Source: Bradyrhizobium sp. ARR65 (GTDB lineage: Bacteria > Pseudomonadota > Alphaproteobacteria > Rhizobiales > Xanthobacteraceae). From it: a stretch of DNA of 62,902 nucleotides. Numbering within the stretch: position 1 is the stretch's first letter; every line of letters begins with the position of its first letter. The notes beneath the pieces were generated by a model. The model was not told the origin of the DNA, searched no databases, and saw only the letters and a list, made by a program, of their open reading frames with translations. Shown here one piece after another: positions 1 to 8,585 of this stretch. The stretch covers positions 29,827-92,728 of the forward strand of contig NZ_AWZU01000031.1 of the NCBI RefSeq assembly GCF_000472385.1, given 5' to 3'. Both the position numbers and the translations under genes were made by a program.

Positions 1-1277
1 GCGAGCCGTTGGAGCTTGCGTGTTGCATTGATCTCGCGCATCCGGACACGGGCGCGGCGCTTGCGCCACCAGATCACGACTCCGGTCACTGCCAGCGCCG
101 CAACCACCAATCCCATCATCGAGATCAGGATGCGGCCGGGAAGTCCGAGGATGCGGCCGGAGTGAAGGGGAAACTGCGCCTGCACGAAGATGTCCGCGGC
201 GGTGCCAACCCACGGCAGCCTTTCACCGATCGGGCGTCCGTCCTCGCTATCATAATAGAGCTGCGCCGGGCCGACGCCGCCGGCACCATGATCGTCGCCG
301 GGGAAGAAGAACGCCGCGGCATACACGCCGTGGGCCGGCCCGTAATTGATCGAGCCGACCGGCGTCATCCATCCGCGACTCCTGCCGTCTGCTGCGGCAC
401 GCGTCGCGATGTCCGCAAAGCCGACCTTCGGCTCGATCGGATCGTCAAGATGGCGATACGGCCGCAGCTCATATGGCGTTGGAGTGTAGTTCGACACCAT
501 CTTCATCAGTGGCGAGAACACCTCGAAATAGAGATTGAGTGAGAACGCCGTAAAGGCGATCACAAACAGCGGCACCCATGTCCAGAGGCTGAAGGCACGG
601 TGAATGTCGAAGTTGATCCGGTAAGCGCTGCCTGAGGTCTTGATCTTCCAGGACGGCGCCCAGCGCGCCCAGAAGCCACGGCCGAGCTCGCGTTCGACTG
701 CAGGCGCTCGCGCTGCACTGGCGCGTCGGCGGGCGGGCACTGTCAGATAGAAGCCGACGAAGCAATCGACGGTCCAGATGATGGCGATGATGCCAAGGAT
801 GCGCATGCCCCAGCGGTCGCTGCCCCAGAATTCCGGAATGTGCATCGTGTAGTGGAGCTTGTAGAGGAACGAGACGAAGTTCTCCTTTGTCACCGGCCAC
901 ACCGCGCCCCAATAACGCCGCCCGAGTTCTGCGCCCGTGTTGGGATCCAGAAAGATCTGGTTGTAGTCGAGGATGTAGCGTTTGCCGGTTGCAGGATCGA
1001 CCCTCGGCAGCACGAAGAACCACAGCGATTGGCCTTTTTCCGGGGTCATGAATATGTGGACGACCCGTGCGCGCGGGTCGCGCTGCTCGATGAGCCTGGC
1101 AAGATCGACCGACGGAATCGCAGGACCGATGCTGCTCACCTCGAACAGATGCTTGTTCAGGATCTCGTCGATCTCGTGGTCCCATGAGATGATCGCGCCG
1201 GTGATGCCGGAAAAGAACAGGAAGCCGGCGGTGAGCAGGCCCGCCCAGCGATGCAGTCGCCCGAAGATCGATCTCAT
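1..1277 (-). CDS. PepSY-domain inner-membrane protein (C-terminus beyond window)
   Basis: Reading from the ATG at 1277, the frame stays open to base 1, so the stop lies outside the window. It starts MRSIFGRLHRWAGLL and continues with a hydrophobic segment and SGITGAIISWDHEID, the typical opening of PepSY-associated membrane proteins (PiuB/FegB type). More hydrophobic stretches occur around 540-600, 740-810 and 60-130. Family members sit in the inner membrane next to siderophore receptors and are thought to help release or reduce iron from the imported chelate. It lies 97 bases downstream of the TonB-dependent receptor on the same strand, so co-transcription is likely. The pair resembles fegA-fegB described in Bradyrhizobium japonicum; equivalence is inferred. 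Confidence 0.85.
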   Translation of the reverse strand, partial: MRSIFGRLHRWAGLLTAGFLFFSGITGAIISWDHEIDEILNKHLFEVSSIGPAIPSVDLARLIEQRDPRARVVHIFMTPEKGQSLWFFVLPRVDPATGKRYILDYNQIFLDPNTGAELGRRYWGAVWPVTKENFVSFLYKLHYTMHIPEFWGSDRWGMRILGIIAIIWTVDCFVGFYLTVPARRRASAARAPAVERELGRGFWARWAPSWKIKTSGSAYRINFDIHRAFSLWTWVPLFVIAFTAFSLNLYFEVFSPLMKMVSNYTPTPYELRPYRHLDDPIEPKVGFADIATRAAADGRSRGWMTPVGSINYGPAHGVYAAAFFFPGDDHGAGGVGPAQLYYDSEDGRPIGERLPWVGTAADIFVQAQFPLHSGRILGLPGRILISMMGLVVAALAVTGVVIWWRKRRARVRMREINATRKLQRL

Positions 1278-1374
1278 GACATTCCGCCCCCGTCGTTGTG
1301 TGTCTCACTAGCGTGGGCGCCGCTCGTCGATCGACCTGCGGCGTCGAATTGTCGCGCTTGGAGATGTTCTAAAA

Positions 1375-3681
1375 TCACCAGCGATAGGTCAGCCTGGCGA
1401 CTGCCTTGCGGCCTTCGGCGTAGAAGCAACCCGACAGGCTGTAGCAGGCGGCGACATAACGCGTATCGGCGATGTTGGTGACGTTCAGCGCCAGGCGATA
1501 ATTGTCCTTGCTGTAGGCGATCAGCGCGTCTGCCACCGTGGAGGCGCCAACCCTGAAGGTGTTCGCGTCGTCGCCCCAGGTCGCGCCGACATAGCGGATG
1601 CCGCCGCCGAACTGCACACCGGCCAGCGGCCCGCCCTGCAGCGTGTAGTCGCTCCACAGCGAGAAGCGATTGAGCGGCACCGTGCTCGGCGTCTTGCCGA
1701 CATTCACTGGATCCTGCGTGATTACTGCATCGACGTAGGCATAGGCGGCACGCAGATTCCAGCCGTCGGCTAGCGACGCCGTCCCTTCGAGCTCAATGCC
1801 GCGCGATCTCACCTGGCCGGTCTGTTCGGCGGTGTAGAGGGGAGGCGGGTAGGTGACGACGTTGTCGCGCGTCAGGTCGAATGCGGCCAGCGTGAACAAC
1901 GCGTTGAGTCCGACCGGCTGGTATTTGACGCCGACCTCGTATTGAACGCCGGTCTCCGGCTTCAGCAACTGGCCGGCGGCATCTGCCGCGAGCACCGGCA
2001 GGAACGATTCGGAATAGCTGAAATAGGGCGCAACGCCGTTGTCGAAGTTATACATCACGGCGGCGCGGCCGGTGAAGGCGGAGGCATCGGTCGAGGCTGT
2101 GGTGTTGGCAAGGCCGCTGTCGACCGTCGTCGTCACGAAATCCTGGCGGCCGCCGAACTGGAACGACACCCGGCCGATCTTGATCTGGTCCTGAGCGTAG
2201 AGCCCGACCTGCGATTGCTTGACGCCGGTATTGTCTGTGAGGCCGCCGATCGTCCAGTCGTTGCTGTAGACCGGAGCGAACACGTTGATATCGGGGCTCG
2301 AGGTCGTGACCGCGTAGGCAGTGTCGCGGAAAGATGTGTTGCGGTAGTCGAGGCCGACCAGCGTCGTATGGCCGAGAAGGCCGGTAGTGAACTTGCCCTG
2401 GAGCTGGTTGTCGACCGCGAATGAATTGATAGTCGAGTTGCTCGTGCTGCCGACGCGCGCCAGCAGGCCTGCGGCCTCGTCTGCATAGCCAGCGCCGTAA
2501 AACACCTTCTCCTCGTTGTGCTGCCAGGCATAGCGCAGGTTCTGCCGGAAGGTGATGGCGTCGTTGAAGTCGTGCGAGAGCTGATAGCCGGCCGTGGCGA
2601 TCTCGGTGTTGAATGCATCGAAATCAGGAACGCCCGCGAAGAAGGAGGTCGGGATGATGCGGCCGCTATTGGGCCACACCGTGCCCGAGGCCGGCAGATA
2701 CTGCAGACCCCAGCCCGCTCTGTCCCTTTGATAGTTGGCCAGAAACGTGATGGTGGTGTCGTCGTTCGGCCTCACGGTGACGGCGGGTGCTATGAAGACG
2801 CGGTTGTCCTTGGTGAAGTCGACCTGGGTTTCGCCGTCGCGGACAAGCCCGGTCAGGCGCCACAGCACCGTGCCTTCCTTGTTGGCGGCGCCGCCGATGT
2901 CGAACTGGCCCTGGTAGCGGTTGAAGCTGCCGCCCGACACGGATATCTCGCCGAATTGCTGCGCTGTCGGCAGCTTGCTCACATAGTTGAGGATGCCGCC
3001 GGTGCCGCTGCCGCCATACATGGCCGAGGAGGGCCCCTTCAGCACTTCGAGCCGCTCGGCGCCGTAGGGATCGAGGCCGTTGAAATGAACGTAGTTGGAG
3101 GAGGGCACGCGCAGGCCATCAAGATAAAGGCCGGGCATGGTCATATCGAAACCGCGGATCTGCAGGCCGCCGAAGCGCGTGTCTGATCCGCCATTGACGT
3201 CGCCGCTGACGCCTGCGGTGTAGCGCAGTGCGGCGCCGATCGACTCGGCGCCCTGGTTCCTGACCTGGTCGGTGGTGATGACGGAGATCGACTGCGGGGT
3301 CTCGATGATCGGCGTATCGGTCTTGGTCGCGGTGCCGCTGCGGGTCGCGAGGAAGCCATGGACCGGACCATTGGCGCGCTCACCAGCACCGGCACCCGAT
3401 GCGGTTGCGGCCGGCGCAGCTTGGGGCGAACGTACGGCGCGGCTGGTGCGTGCCGCTCGCGCGGCTGCAGCGCGACGGGATGACTGGACTAAATGGGAAC
3501 GCGTGCGCTGCTGCGGAGCATCCACAGTGACGGGGGGAAGTGACGACTGCGCTTGCGCGGTGCCACCGGGCAGCGAGAGTTCAAGTGCGCCGACCGCTCC
3601 GAGGCAGATCACTTGCATGCAGATCAGTTGTAGGGGGTGCAGCCGAGTGTTGAACCGCGAGTGAGATGCAGTTGCTGTCAC
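1375..3681 (-). CDS. TonB-dependent siderophore receptor (FegA/FhuA-like)
   Basis: Outer-membrane ferric-siderophore receptor. From a GTG at 3681 it is 768 residues: a signal peptide ending near GGTAQAQ, a TonB-box-like LPPVTVDAP, a low-complexity Ala/Arg linker, the plug (ETPQSISVITTDQV, then LKGPSSAMYGGSGTGG) and a beta-barrel ending LTYRW, with the terminal aromatic typical of outer-membrane proteins. No N-terminal STN signalling domain is visible, so self-regulation through an ECF sigma factor is unlikely. The GTG was chosen because GGAG lies about 10 bases upstream and a signal peptide follows; the frame stays open to 3891 and a later ATG (residue 22) is possible. Hydroxamate siderophores such as ferrichrome are the likely ligands by resemblance only. 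Confidence 0.9.
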   Translation of the reverse strand: MTATASHSRFNTRLHPLQLICMQVICLGAVGALELSLPGGTAQAQSSLPPVTVDAPQQRTRSHLVQSSRRAAAARAARTSRAVRSPQAAPAATASGAGAGERANGPVHGFLATRSGTATKTDTPIIETPQSISVITTDQVRNQGAESIGAALRYTAGVSGDVNGGSDTRFGGLQIRGFDMTMPGLYLDGLRVPSSNYVHFNGLDPYGAERLEVLKGPSSAMYGGSGTGGILNYVSKLPTAQQFGEISVSGGSFNRYQGQFDIGGAANKEGTVLWRLTGLVRDGETQVDFTKDNRVFIAPAVTVRPNDDTTITFLANYQRDRAGWGLQYLPASGTVWPNSGRIIPTSFFAGVPDFDAFNTEIATAGYQLSHDFNDAITFRQNLRYAWQHNEEKVFYGAGYADEAAGLLARVGSTSNSTINSFAVDNQLQGKFTTGLLGHTTLVGLDYRNTSFRDTAYAVTTSSPDINVFAPVYSNDWTIGGLTDNTGVKQSQVGLYAQDQIKIGRVSFQFGGRQDFVTTTVDSGLANTTASTDASAFTGRAAVMYNFDNGVAPYFSYSESFLPVLAADAAGQLLKPETGVQYEVGVKYQPVGLNALFTLAAFDLTRDNVVTYPPPLYTAEQTGQVRSRGIELEGTASLADGWNLRAAYAYVDAVITQDPVNVGKTPSTVPLNRFSLWSDYTLQGGPLAGVQFGGGIRYVGATWGDDANTFRVGASTVADALIAYSKDNYRLALNVTNIADTRYVAACYSLSGCFYAEGRKAVARLTYRW

Positions 3682-3937
3682 GCTGTGATGCTCCGAGATG
3701 TGCCGGCTTCGCCGGTATGATTTTTGGTAGCCCGCTCTATCGCAGGCGTCTTCGGAGCACGATGGGGGACGGTCTGGAATTGCTCCAGGTTTGCGCGGCT
3801 TGAGTGTAGATGTTGCTGTGATCGCTAGAATTAGCAGCGCTCGCTGCGACAATCTGTCCCGCGACGGCTTTGGTAATAACGTCCAGCACACCGCGTCGCG
3901 TCTGAGCGATAGCGAATCCGAGCGTCAGGAGTTGTCA

Positions 3938-4123
3938 TGCAGTTCGCTGGCATGGCTTACAGGCGATCAGGAGTATCGTGTCATCCGAGGTGGTTCTTGG
4001 CACAAAGAGAGCGAACTGATCGGAACGGCGGTACGCATCCAACGTCACCGCCATGTTCGGTTTGATACCCTCGGCTTTCGAGTAGCTCATCACGATGACT
4101 CCCCACGCTCTAAATCAAGATAG
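3938..4123 (+). pseudogene. Remnant of a formylglycine-generating-enzyme-like (SUMF1/FGE) domain
   Basis: A short open stretch contains YRVIRGGSWHKES followed about 20 residues later by DTLGFRVAHH. The spacing and wording (RVxRGGSW ... R ... GFRVA) match the C-terminal end of FGE-sulfatase family domains, which normally span about 250 residues. Nothing recognisable of the N-terminal domain precedes it, so this looks like the surviving tail of a lost gene. The flanking sequence 3682-4394 holds no other gene I can support. Confidence 0.5.
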
Positions 4124-4394
4124 GCAAGGGATCATCGAACACGCGATGTCAGAAGATGTGGCGCCTGCAAGCAGACTGGATGAGCGCAAAAGAGACGATG
4201 ACCTTCGATGAATGGCGTCTCCGTGTGAGAGAACGACAGCGCAATCTATAGTCGTCGTGATGCCGGCGAAGTAAGGAGAAGGATCGCCTCGGGGCCAGAA
4301 TGAATCCCTCGCGTTGCCGGATTTGAGTCGCATTGCGACCTAGGTCCCGGTCAAAGGTCGCGCCCGGGCGGGGCGCAACACCGGGGGGTGTGCC

Positions 4395-5150
4395 ATGTCC
4401 GGTCATTTGCGATTTGGGTTCGTCGCCTTTCTTTTCCTCGCCGCGGGTCTGTCGACGTCGCCTGCATCGTCGAATCCATTCGCCAACCTGTTCTCCCCCG
4501 ATACCGCTACTCCGGAAGCCACTGCACCCGCTCGCGCCGAAGAGGAGTGCTTGCCGCAACCCGGCAAGTCGACGGCGGACGGCCAGCACTGGGTCTATCG
4601 TTTCGACGGCCAACGCAAATGCTGGTTCCAGGCAGCCGAAGGGACCGTGACGAAGAAGCCGGTTCATCGTCACGCCGCGAAAAACGCTGCCCCTCGCAAG
4701 GAGAACGAGGCCACGTCGCGCAAGCAGAAAGTGGTCGTGGATGCGCGTGCGGAGCTGCTGCACTCCGCGCCAGCGGAACCGCCCCAGCCGGCGGCGGCCG
4801 CGCCCGAGCTCGAGGTGGTCGATGCGGCTCCCGTCCATGTTACCGGAGCCGCGGCGCTCGTGCCTCCGGCACCGGTCATCGCCAAGCCCGCCAACGACCA
4901 GCTCACGCCGGACCATCTCACGCCCCGCCAAGTCGACGTGGAAAAGCTTCTGGTGGCCGCGCCGGCCGCCAGCGACGCGGTTGGCGCCTCAGTGCCTCCG
5001 GCAGCAGCCCCGGTTGCCCTTTCCATGACCGAAGCGGGCGACCAGGGGCGAGGGTGGACGACAACCTGGCTCGGCGCGCTGCTACTGGCGCTCGGGTTCG
5101 TCTCCCTCTTGAGCTCAAGCCGGACTCTTCGGCGAGTGCTTGGCATCTGA
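4395..5150 (+). CDS. Exported, membrane-anchored protein of unknown function
   Basis: 251 residues. An N-terminal hydrophobic signal (FGFVAFLFLAAGLSTSPASS) is followed by a short domain with a Cys pair (EECLPQPG ... GQHWVYRFDGQRKCWFQA), a long Ala/Pro/Lys-rich spacer, and a C-terminal transmembrane helix (TTWLGALLLALGFVSLLSS) ending in basic residues. This suggests an envelope protein spanning the periplasm, held by a C-terminal anchor, with the small Trp/Cys motif as the only likely folded part. The following 475 bases (5151-5626) contain no gene but end in an AT-rich promoter-like stretch. Function not recognised. Confidence 0.75.
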   Translation: MSGHLRFGFVAFLFLAAGLSTSPASSNPFANLFSPDTATPEATAPARAEEECLPQPGKSTADGQHWVYRFDGQRKCWFQAAEGTVTKKPVHRHAAKNAAPRKENEATSRKQKVVVDARAELLHSAPAEPPQPAAAAPELEVVDAAPVHVTGAAALVPPAPVIAKPANDQLTPDHLTPRQVDVEKLLVAAPAASDAVGASVPPAAAPVALSMTEAGDQGRGWTTTWLGALLLALGFVSLLSSSRTLRRVLGI

Positions 5151-5361
5151 CCGGTCGGACGACTTCTCGATCCGAGGACGAGGCGATCCGAGGACGGAGG
5201 CCGCGCGCGGCCTTTCATCTTGGGTCAGAATAGGTCCGCGTTTCGGCCGAGCTTTCCAATCGCGAGCATGGCTGGCGCAGGAATCGCGTCTGAGTCAACG
5301 GTGGTGAGCGCTACAACAAGCCATCTGCTCACCGTTCGCTGTACCAACGATTCGCATAAGG

Positions 5362-5377
5362 TATATTATGGAATATA
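5362..5377. promoter_or_regulatory. Candidate operator palindrome upstream of the TRAP operon
   Basis: TATATT-ATGG-AATATA is a perfect 6-bp inverted repeat with a 4-bp spacer, inside an AT-rich patch (about 5355-5395) that stands out in a GC-rich window. It lies 250 bases upstream of the TRAP binding-protein start. Position and symmetry suit a dimeric repressor or activator of the transporter/ligase operon; no regulator gene is adjacent and the family is unknown. Confidence 0.35.
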
Positions 5378-5626
5378 TTTATATTGAATAAGATCAGGCA
5401 TTTACGGCTAAATCCTGGTGCATCCAATCAATATGGGCTGATGGCGGCCGGTTTGGCTGACATCCGCTGGGCGTTACGCGGTCACTTCTCAGAAAGCCGA
5501 TATTGCCGGTCCGCCACGCACGCTGCAATAAGCGCTCGTCACGGGATCAAGGCTGACCCCAACCCACCCGCTGCGCCGCAGTTCGTATTGCGGCCCACAA
5601 CAACAAGAAGCTTCAGGGAGAATGAG

Positions 5627-6646
5627 ATGAGCTTTTCACGACGCGCACTGTTGAAGGCTTCCGCTGCCTCGGCGGTCCTGGGCGGCCTTGGAGCCCCGAT
5701 GGTGGCGCGGGCTCAGGCGGCCGAGTTCTCGTACAAATACGCCAATAACCTGCCGGACTCTCATCCGATGAACACGCGCGCCAAGGAAATGGCCGCGGCG
5801 ATCAAGGCCGAGACCAACGGGCGCTTTGAGCTCCAGATCTTTCCCAACAACCAGCTCGGCTCCGATACCGATATGTTGAGCCAGGTCCGCTCCGGCGGCA
5901 TCGAGTTCTTCACATTATCGGGCCTGATCCTGTCGACGCTCGTGCCGGCGGCCTCGATCAACGGCATCGGCTTTGCGTTCCCGGACTACGATACGGTCTG
6001 GAAGGCCATGGATGGCGACCTCGGCGCTCATGTGCGCGGCGAGATCAACAAGGCCGGCCTCGAGGTCATGGACAAGATCTGGGACAACGGCTTCAGGCAG
6101 ACCACGTCCTCGACCAGGCCGATCAATGGTCCGGACGACTTCAAGGGCTTCAAGATCCGCGTTCCGGTCTCGCCGCTCTGGACCTCGATGTTCAAGGCCT
6201 TCGACGCGGCGCCCGCTTCGATCAACTTTAGCGAAGTCTATTCAGCGCTGCAGACCAGGGTGGTCGAGGGCCAGGAAAATCCCCTGGCGATCATCTCGAC
6301 CGCCAAGCTCTACGAGGTGCAGAAATACTGCTCGCTGACCAATCATATGTGGGATGGTTTCTGGTTCCTGGCCAACCGCCGCGCCTGGCAGGCCGTGCCG
6401 GCCGACATGCGTGCGATCGTCGCCAAGCACATCAATGCGGCGGCAGTGAACGAGCGTGCCGATGTCGCCAAGCTGAATGCAAATCTACAACAGGAGCTGG
6501 CGGCCAAGGGCCTCGTCTTCAATCAGCCGGCCACGGCACCATTCCGCGATAAGCTTAAGTCCGCGGGCTTCTATGCCGAGTGGAAGGGCAAATATGGCGA
6601 GCAGGCCTGGGCGCTCCTGGAAAAGGCGGTCGGCAGGCTGTCGTAA
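5627..6646 (+). CDS. dctP: TRAP transporter substrate-binding protein (DctP family)
   Basis: 339 residues from the ATG at 5627, preceded by GGGAG. The N-terminus MSFSRRALLKASAASAVLGG is a twin-arginine signal, cleaved near ARAQA, so the protein is probably exported folded. DctP features include FSYKYANNLPDSHPMNTRAKEM near the mature N-terminus, FPNNQLGSDTDML, the conserved substrate-binding-arginine region (DFKGFKIRVP) and YSALQTRVVEGQENPL. It captures an organic acid in the periplasm and delivers it to the fused permease encoded next. The TAA overlaps the next ATG (TAATG). The acyl-CoA ligase downstream suggests a carboxylate that is activated to a CoA ester after uptake; the actual substrate cannot be read. 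Confidence 0.9.
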   Translation: MSFSRRALLKASAASAVLGGLGAPMVARAQAAEFSYKYANNLPDSHPMNTRAKEMAAAIKAETNGRFELQIFPNNQLGSDTDMLSQVRSGGIEFFTLSGLILSTLVPAASINGIGFAFPDYDTVWKAMDGDLGAHVRGEINKAGLEVMDKIWDNGFRQTTSSTRPINGPDDFKGFKIRVPVSPLWTSMFKAFDAAPASINFSEVYSALQTRVVEGQENPLAIISTAKLYEVQKYCSLTNHMWDGFWFLANRRAWQAVPADMRAIVAKHINAAAVNERADVAKLNANLQQELAAKGLVFNQPATAPFRDKLKSAGFYAEWKGKYGEQAWALLEKAVGRLS

Positions 6647-8559
6647 TGGGTGCCGCCATGGCCCGGGTCCAAATCACGGAAGTCGACATCACGGAAGCTG
6701 CGGTCGGTGAGGTGACCTTGAAATCGCCTCGCCGCCCTTCCCTTGTGGCGTCGATCGAACGGGGGCTGGGGCTGATGGTCGAGATCCCGGCAGCGATCCT
6801 GGTGGTTGCCGAGATCGTCATCCTGTTTGCCGGCGTGGTGTCGCGGTACGCATTGCGGCAGCCTCTGATCTGGTCGGACGAACTGGCGTCGATCCTGTTC
6901 CTGTGGCTGGCCATGCTGGGCGCGGCAGTCGCGTTCCGCCGTTCCGAACACATGCGGATGACCGCTATCGTGGGCAGCGCCAGTCCGCCTGTACGGGCCT
7001 ATCTCGACGTGGTCGCGACCTGCGCGGTGCTGGCCTTCCTGCTCCTGATCGTCTGGCCGGCCTACGAATACGCTTACGACGAAAGCTTCATCACGACGCC
7101 TGCGCTGCAGATCCCCAATATCTGGCGCGCGCTGGCGCTGCCGATCGGTAGTTGCCTGATGGCGCTGTTTGCACTGTTGCGGCTGGCGCGGGCCGGCAAC
7201 GTCAAGTTGGTGCTGGCGGCGGCGATTTCCGTGGCCGCCTTGATCGGGCTGTTCTGGCTGGCCCAGCCGTGGCTGCGGCCGCTCGGCAATCTCAACCTGG
7301 TGATCTTCTTCGTCGGCGTTGCCGGCTTTTGCGTGTTCGCTGGCGTACCGATCGCATTCGGCTTTGGGCTTGCCGTGTTCGGCTATCTCGCGCTGACCAC
7401 GCACACGCCGCTCTCTGTGCTGGTTGGGCGGATGGATGAGGGCATGAGCCATTTGATCCTGCTCTCGGTGCCGCTGTTCGTCTTCCTTGGACTTCTGATC
7501 GAGATGACGGGCATGGCGCGGGCCATGGTCGCGTTCCTGGCGAACGTCCTCGGCCATGTCCGTGGCGGTCTGCACTATGTGCTGGTCGGCGCGATGTACC
7601 TGGTGTCGGGCATTTCCGGCTCGAAGGCCGCCGACATGGCCGCTGTCGCACCGGTGCTGTTTCCCGAGATGAAGCAGCGCGGCGCAAAGCCCGGCGATCT
7701 CGTCGCTCTGCTCGCCGCGACCGGCGCGCAGACCGAAACCATCCCGCCGAGTCTGGTGCTGATCACCATCGGCTCGGTCACGGGCGTGTCGATCTCGGCG
7801 CTCTTTACCGGTGGTCTCTTGCCCGCCGTAGTGTTGGCGGTCACGCTGTCGGCGCTGGTGTGGTGGCGCTATCGCAGGGAGGATTTGAGCCACGTCCGCC
7901 GGGCCGGCTTCGGCGAGGTGGTCCGCTCCCTGATCATTGCCCTGCCCGCGCTTGCGCTGCCCTTCGTGATCCGCGCCGCGGTCGTGGAAGGGGTGGCAAC
8001 GGCGACCGAAGTCTCCACCATCGGCATTGTCTACGGCTTTGTCGTCGGCCTCCTGGTCTACCGCCGCTTCGACTGGCGACGGCTGATGCCGATGCTGATC
8101 GAGACGGCCTCGCTCTCCGGCGCCATCCTGCTGATCATCGGCACCGCGACCGGCATGGCCTGGGGGCTGACGCAATCCGGATTTTCCCGCGCGCTCGCCG
8201 CCGCCATGACCGGCCTGCCCGGCGGCGGCGCGTCCTTTATCGCGGTGTCGATCGTGGCCTTCACCATTCTCGGCAGCGTGCTGGAGGGTATTCCGGCCGT
8301 CGTGCTGTTCGGCCCACTTCTGTTCCCGATCGCGCGGACTGTCGGCGTCCACGAGGTGCACTATGCCATGATCATCATCCTGGCCATGGGCATCGGATTG
8401 TTCGCCCCGCCCTTCGGCGTGGGGTATTATGCGGCCTGTGCGATCGGGCGAGTTGATCCGGCGCAAGGCATCCGGCCGATCTGGGGTTATTTGCTCGCGC
8501 TCCTGGTCGGACTTATCATCGTCGCCGTATTTCCATGGATCTCGATCGGGTTCCTGTAA
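6646..8559 (+). CDS. dctQM: TRAP transporter fused small and large permease (DctQ-DctM)
   Basis: 638 residues with many transmembrane helices. Residues about 45-190 form the DctQ-like small subunit (VSRYALRQPLIWSDELASILFLWLAMLG is typical); from about 220 the DctM large subunit follows, including VGAMYLVSGISGSKAADMAAVAPVLFPEM and the conserved helix near ATGAQTETIPPSLVL. Fusion of Q and M in one chain is a known arrangement in TRAP systems. It acts in the inner membrane as a sodium- or proton-coupled carrier fed by the upstream DctP. The start is taken where ATG overlaps the previous stop; ATG at 6658 is an alternative. Confidence 0.9.
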   Translation: MGAAMARVQITEVDITEAAVGEVTLKSPRRPSLVASIERGLGLMVEIPAAILVVAEIVILFAGVVSRYALRQPLIWSDELASILFLWLAMLGAAVAFRRSEHMRMTAIVGSASPPVRAYLDVVATCAVLAFLLLIVWPAYEYAYDESFITTPALQIPNIWRALALPIGSCLMALFALLRLARAGNVKLVLAAAISVAALIGLFWLAQPWLRPLGNLNLVIFFVGVAGFCVFAGVPIAFGFGLAVFGYLALTTHTPLSVLVGRMDEGMSHLILLSVPLFVFLGLLIEMTGMARAMVAFLANVLGHVRGGLHYVLVGAMYLVSGISGSKAADMAAVAPVLFPEMKQRGAKPGDLVALLAATGAQTETIPPSLVLITIGSVTGVSISALFTGGLLPAVVLAVTLSALVWWRYRREDLSHVRRAGFGEVVRSLIIALPALALPFVIRAAVVEGVATATEVSTIGIVYGFVVGLLVYRRFDWRRLMPMLIETASLSGAILLIIGTATGMAWGLTQSGFSRALAAAMTGLPGGGASFIAVSIVAFTILGSVLEGIPAVVLFGPLLFPIARTVGVHEVHYAMIIILAMGIGLFAPPFGVGYYAACAIGRVDPAQGIRPIWGYLLALLVGLIIVAVFPWISIGFL

Positions 8560-8585
8560 GTTTTTTTATAAACGGGAGGTGGCCG

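Noticed and set aside
4149..4931. 260-codon minus-strand frame
   Set aside because: Overlaps the exported protein at 4395-5150; Arg/Gly-rich without signal or domain.
6571..8466. 631-codon open frame opposite the TRAP permease
   Set aside because: Antisense of dctQM; composition is Arg/Asp/Gln/His-rich nonsense typical of the complement of GC-rich genes.
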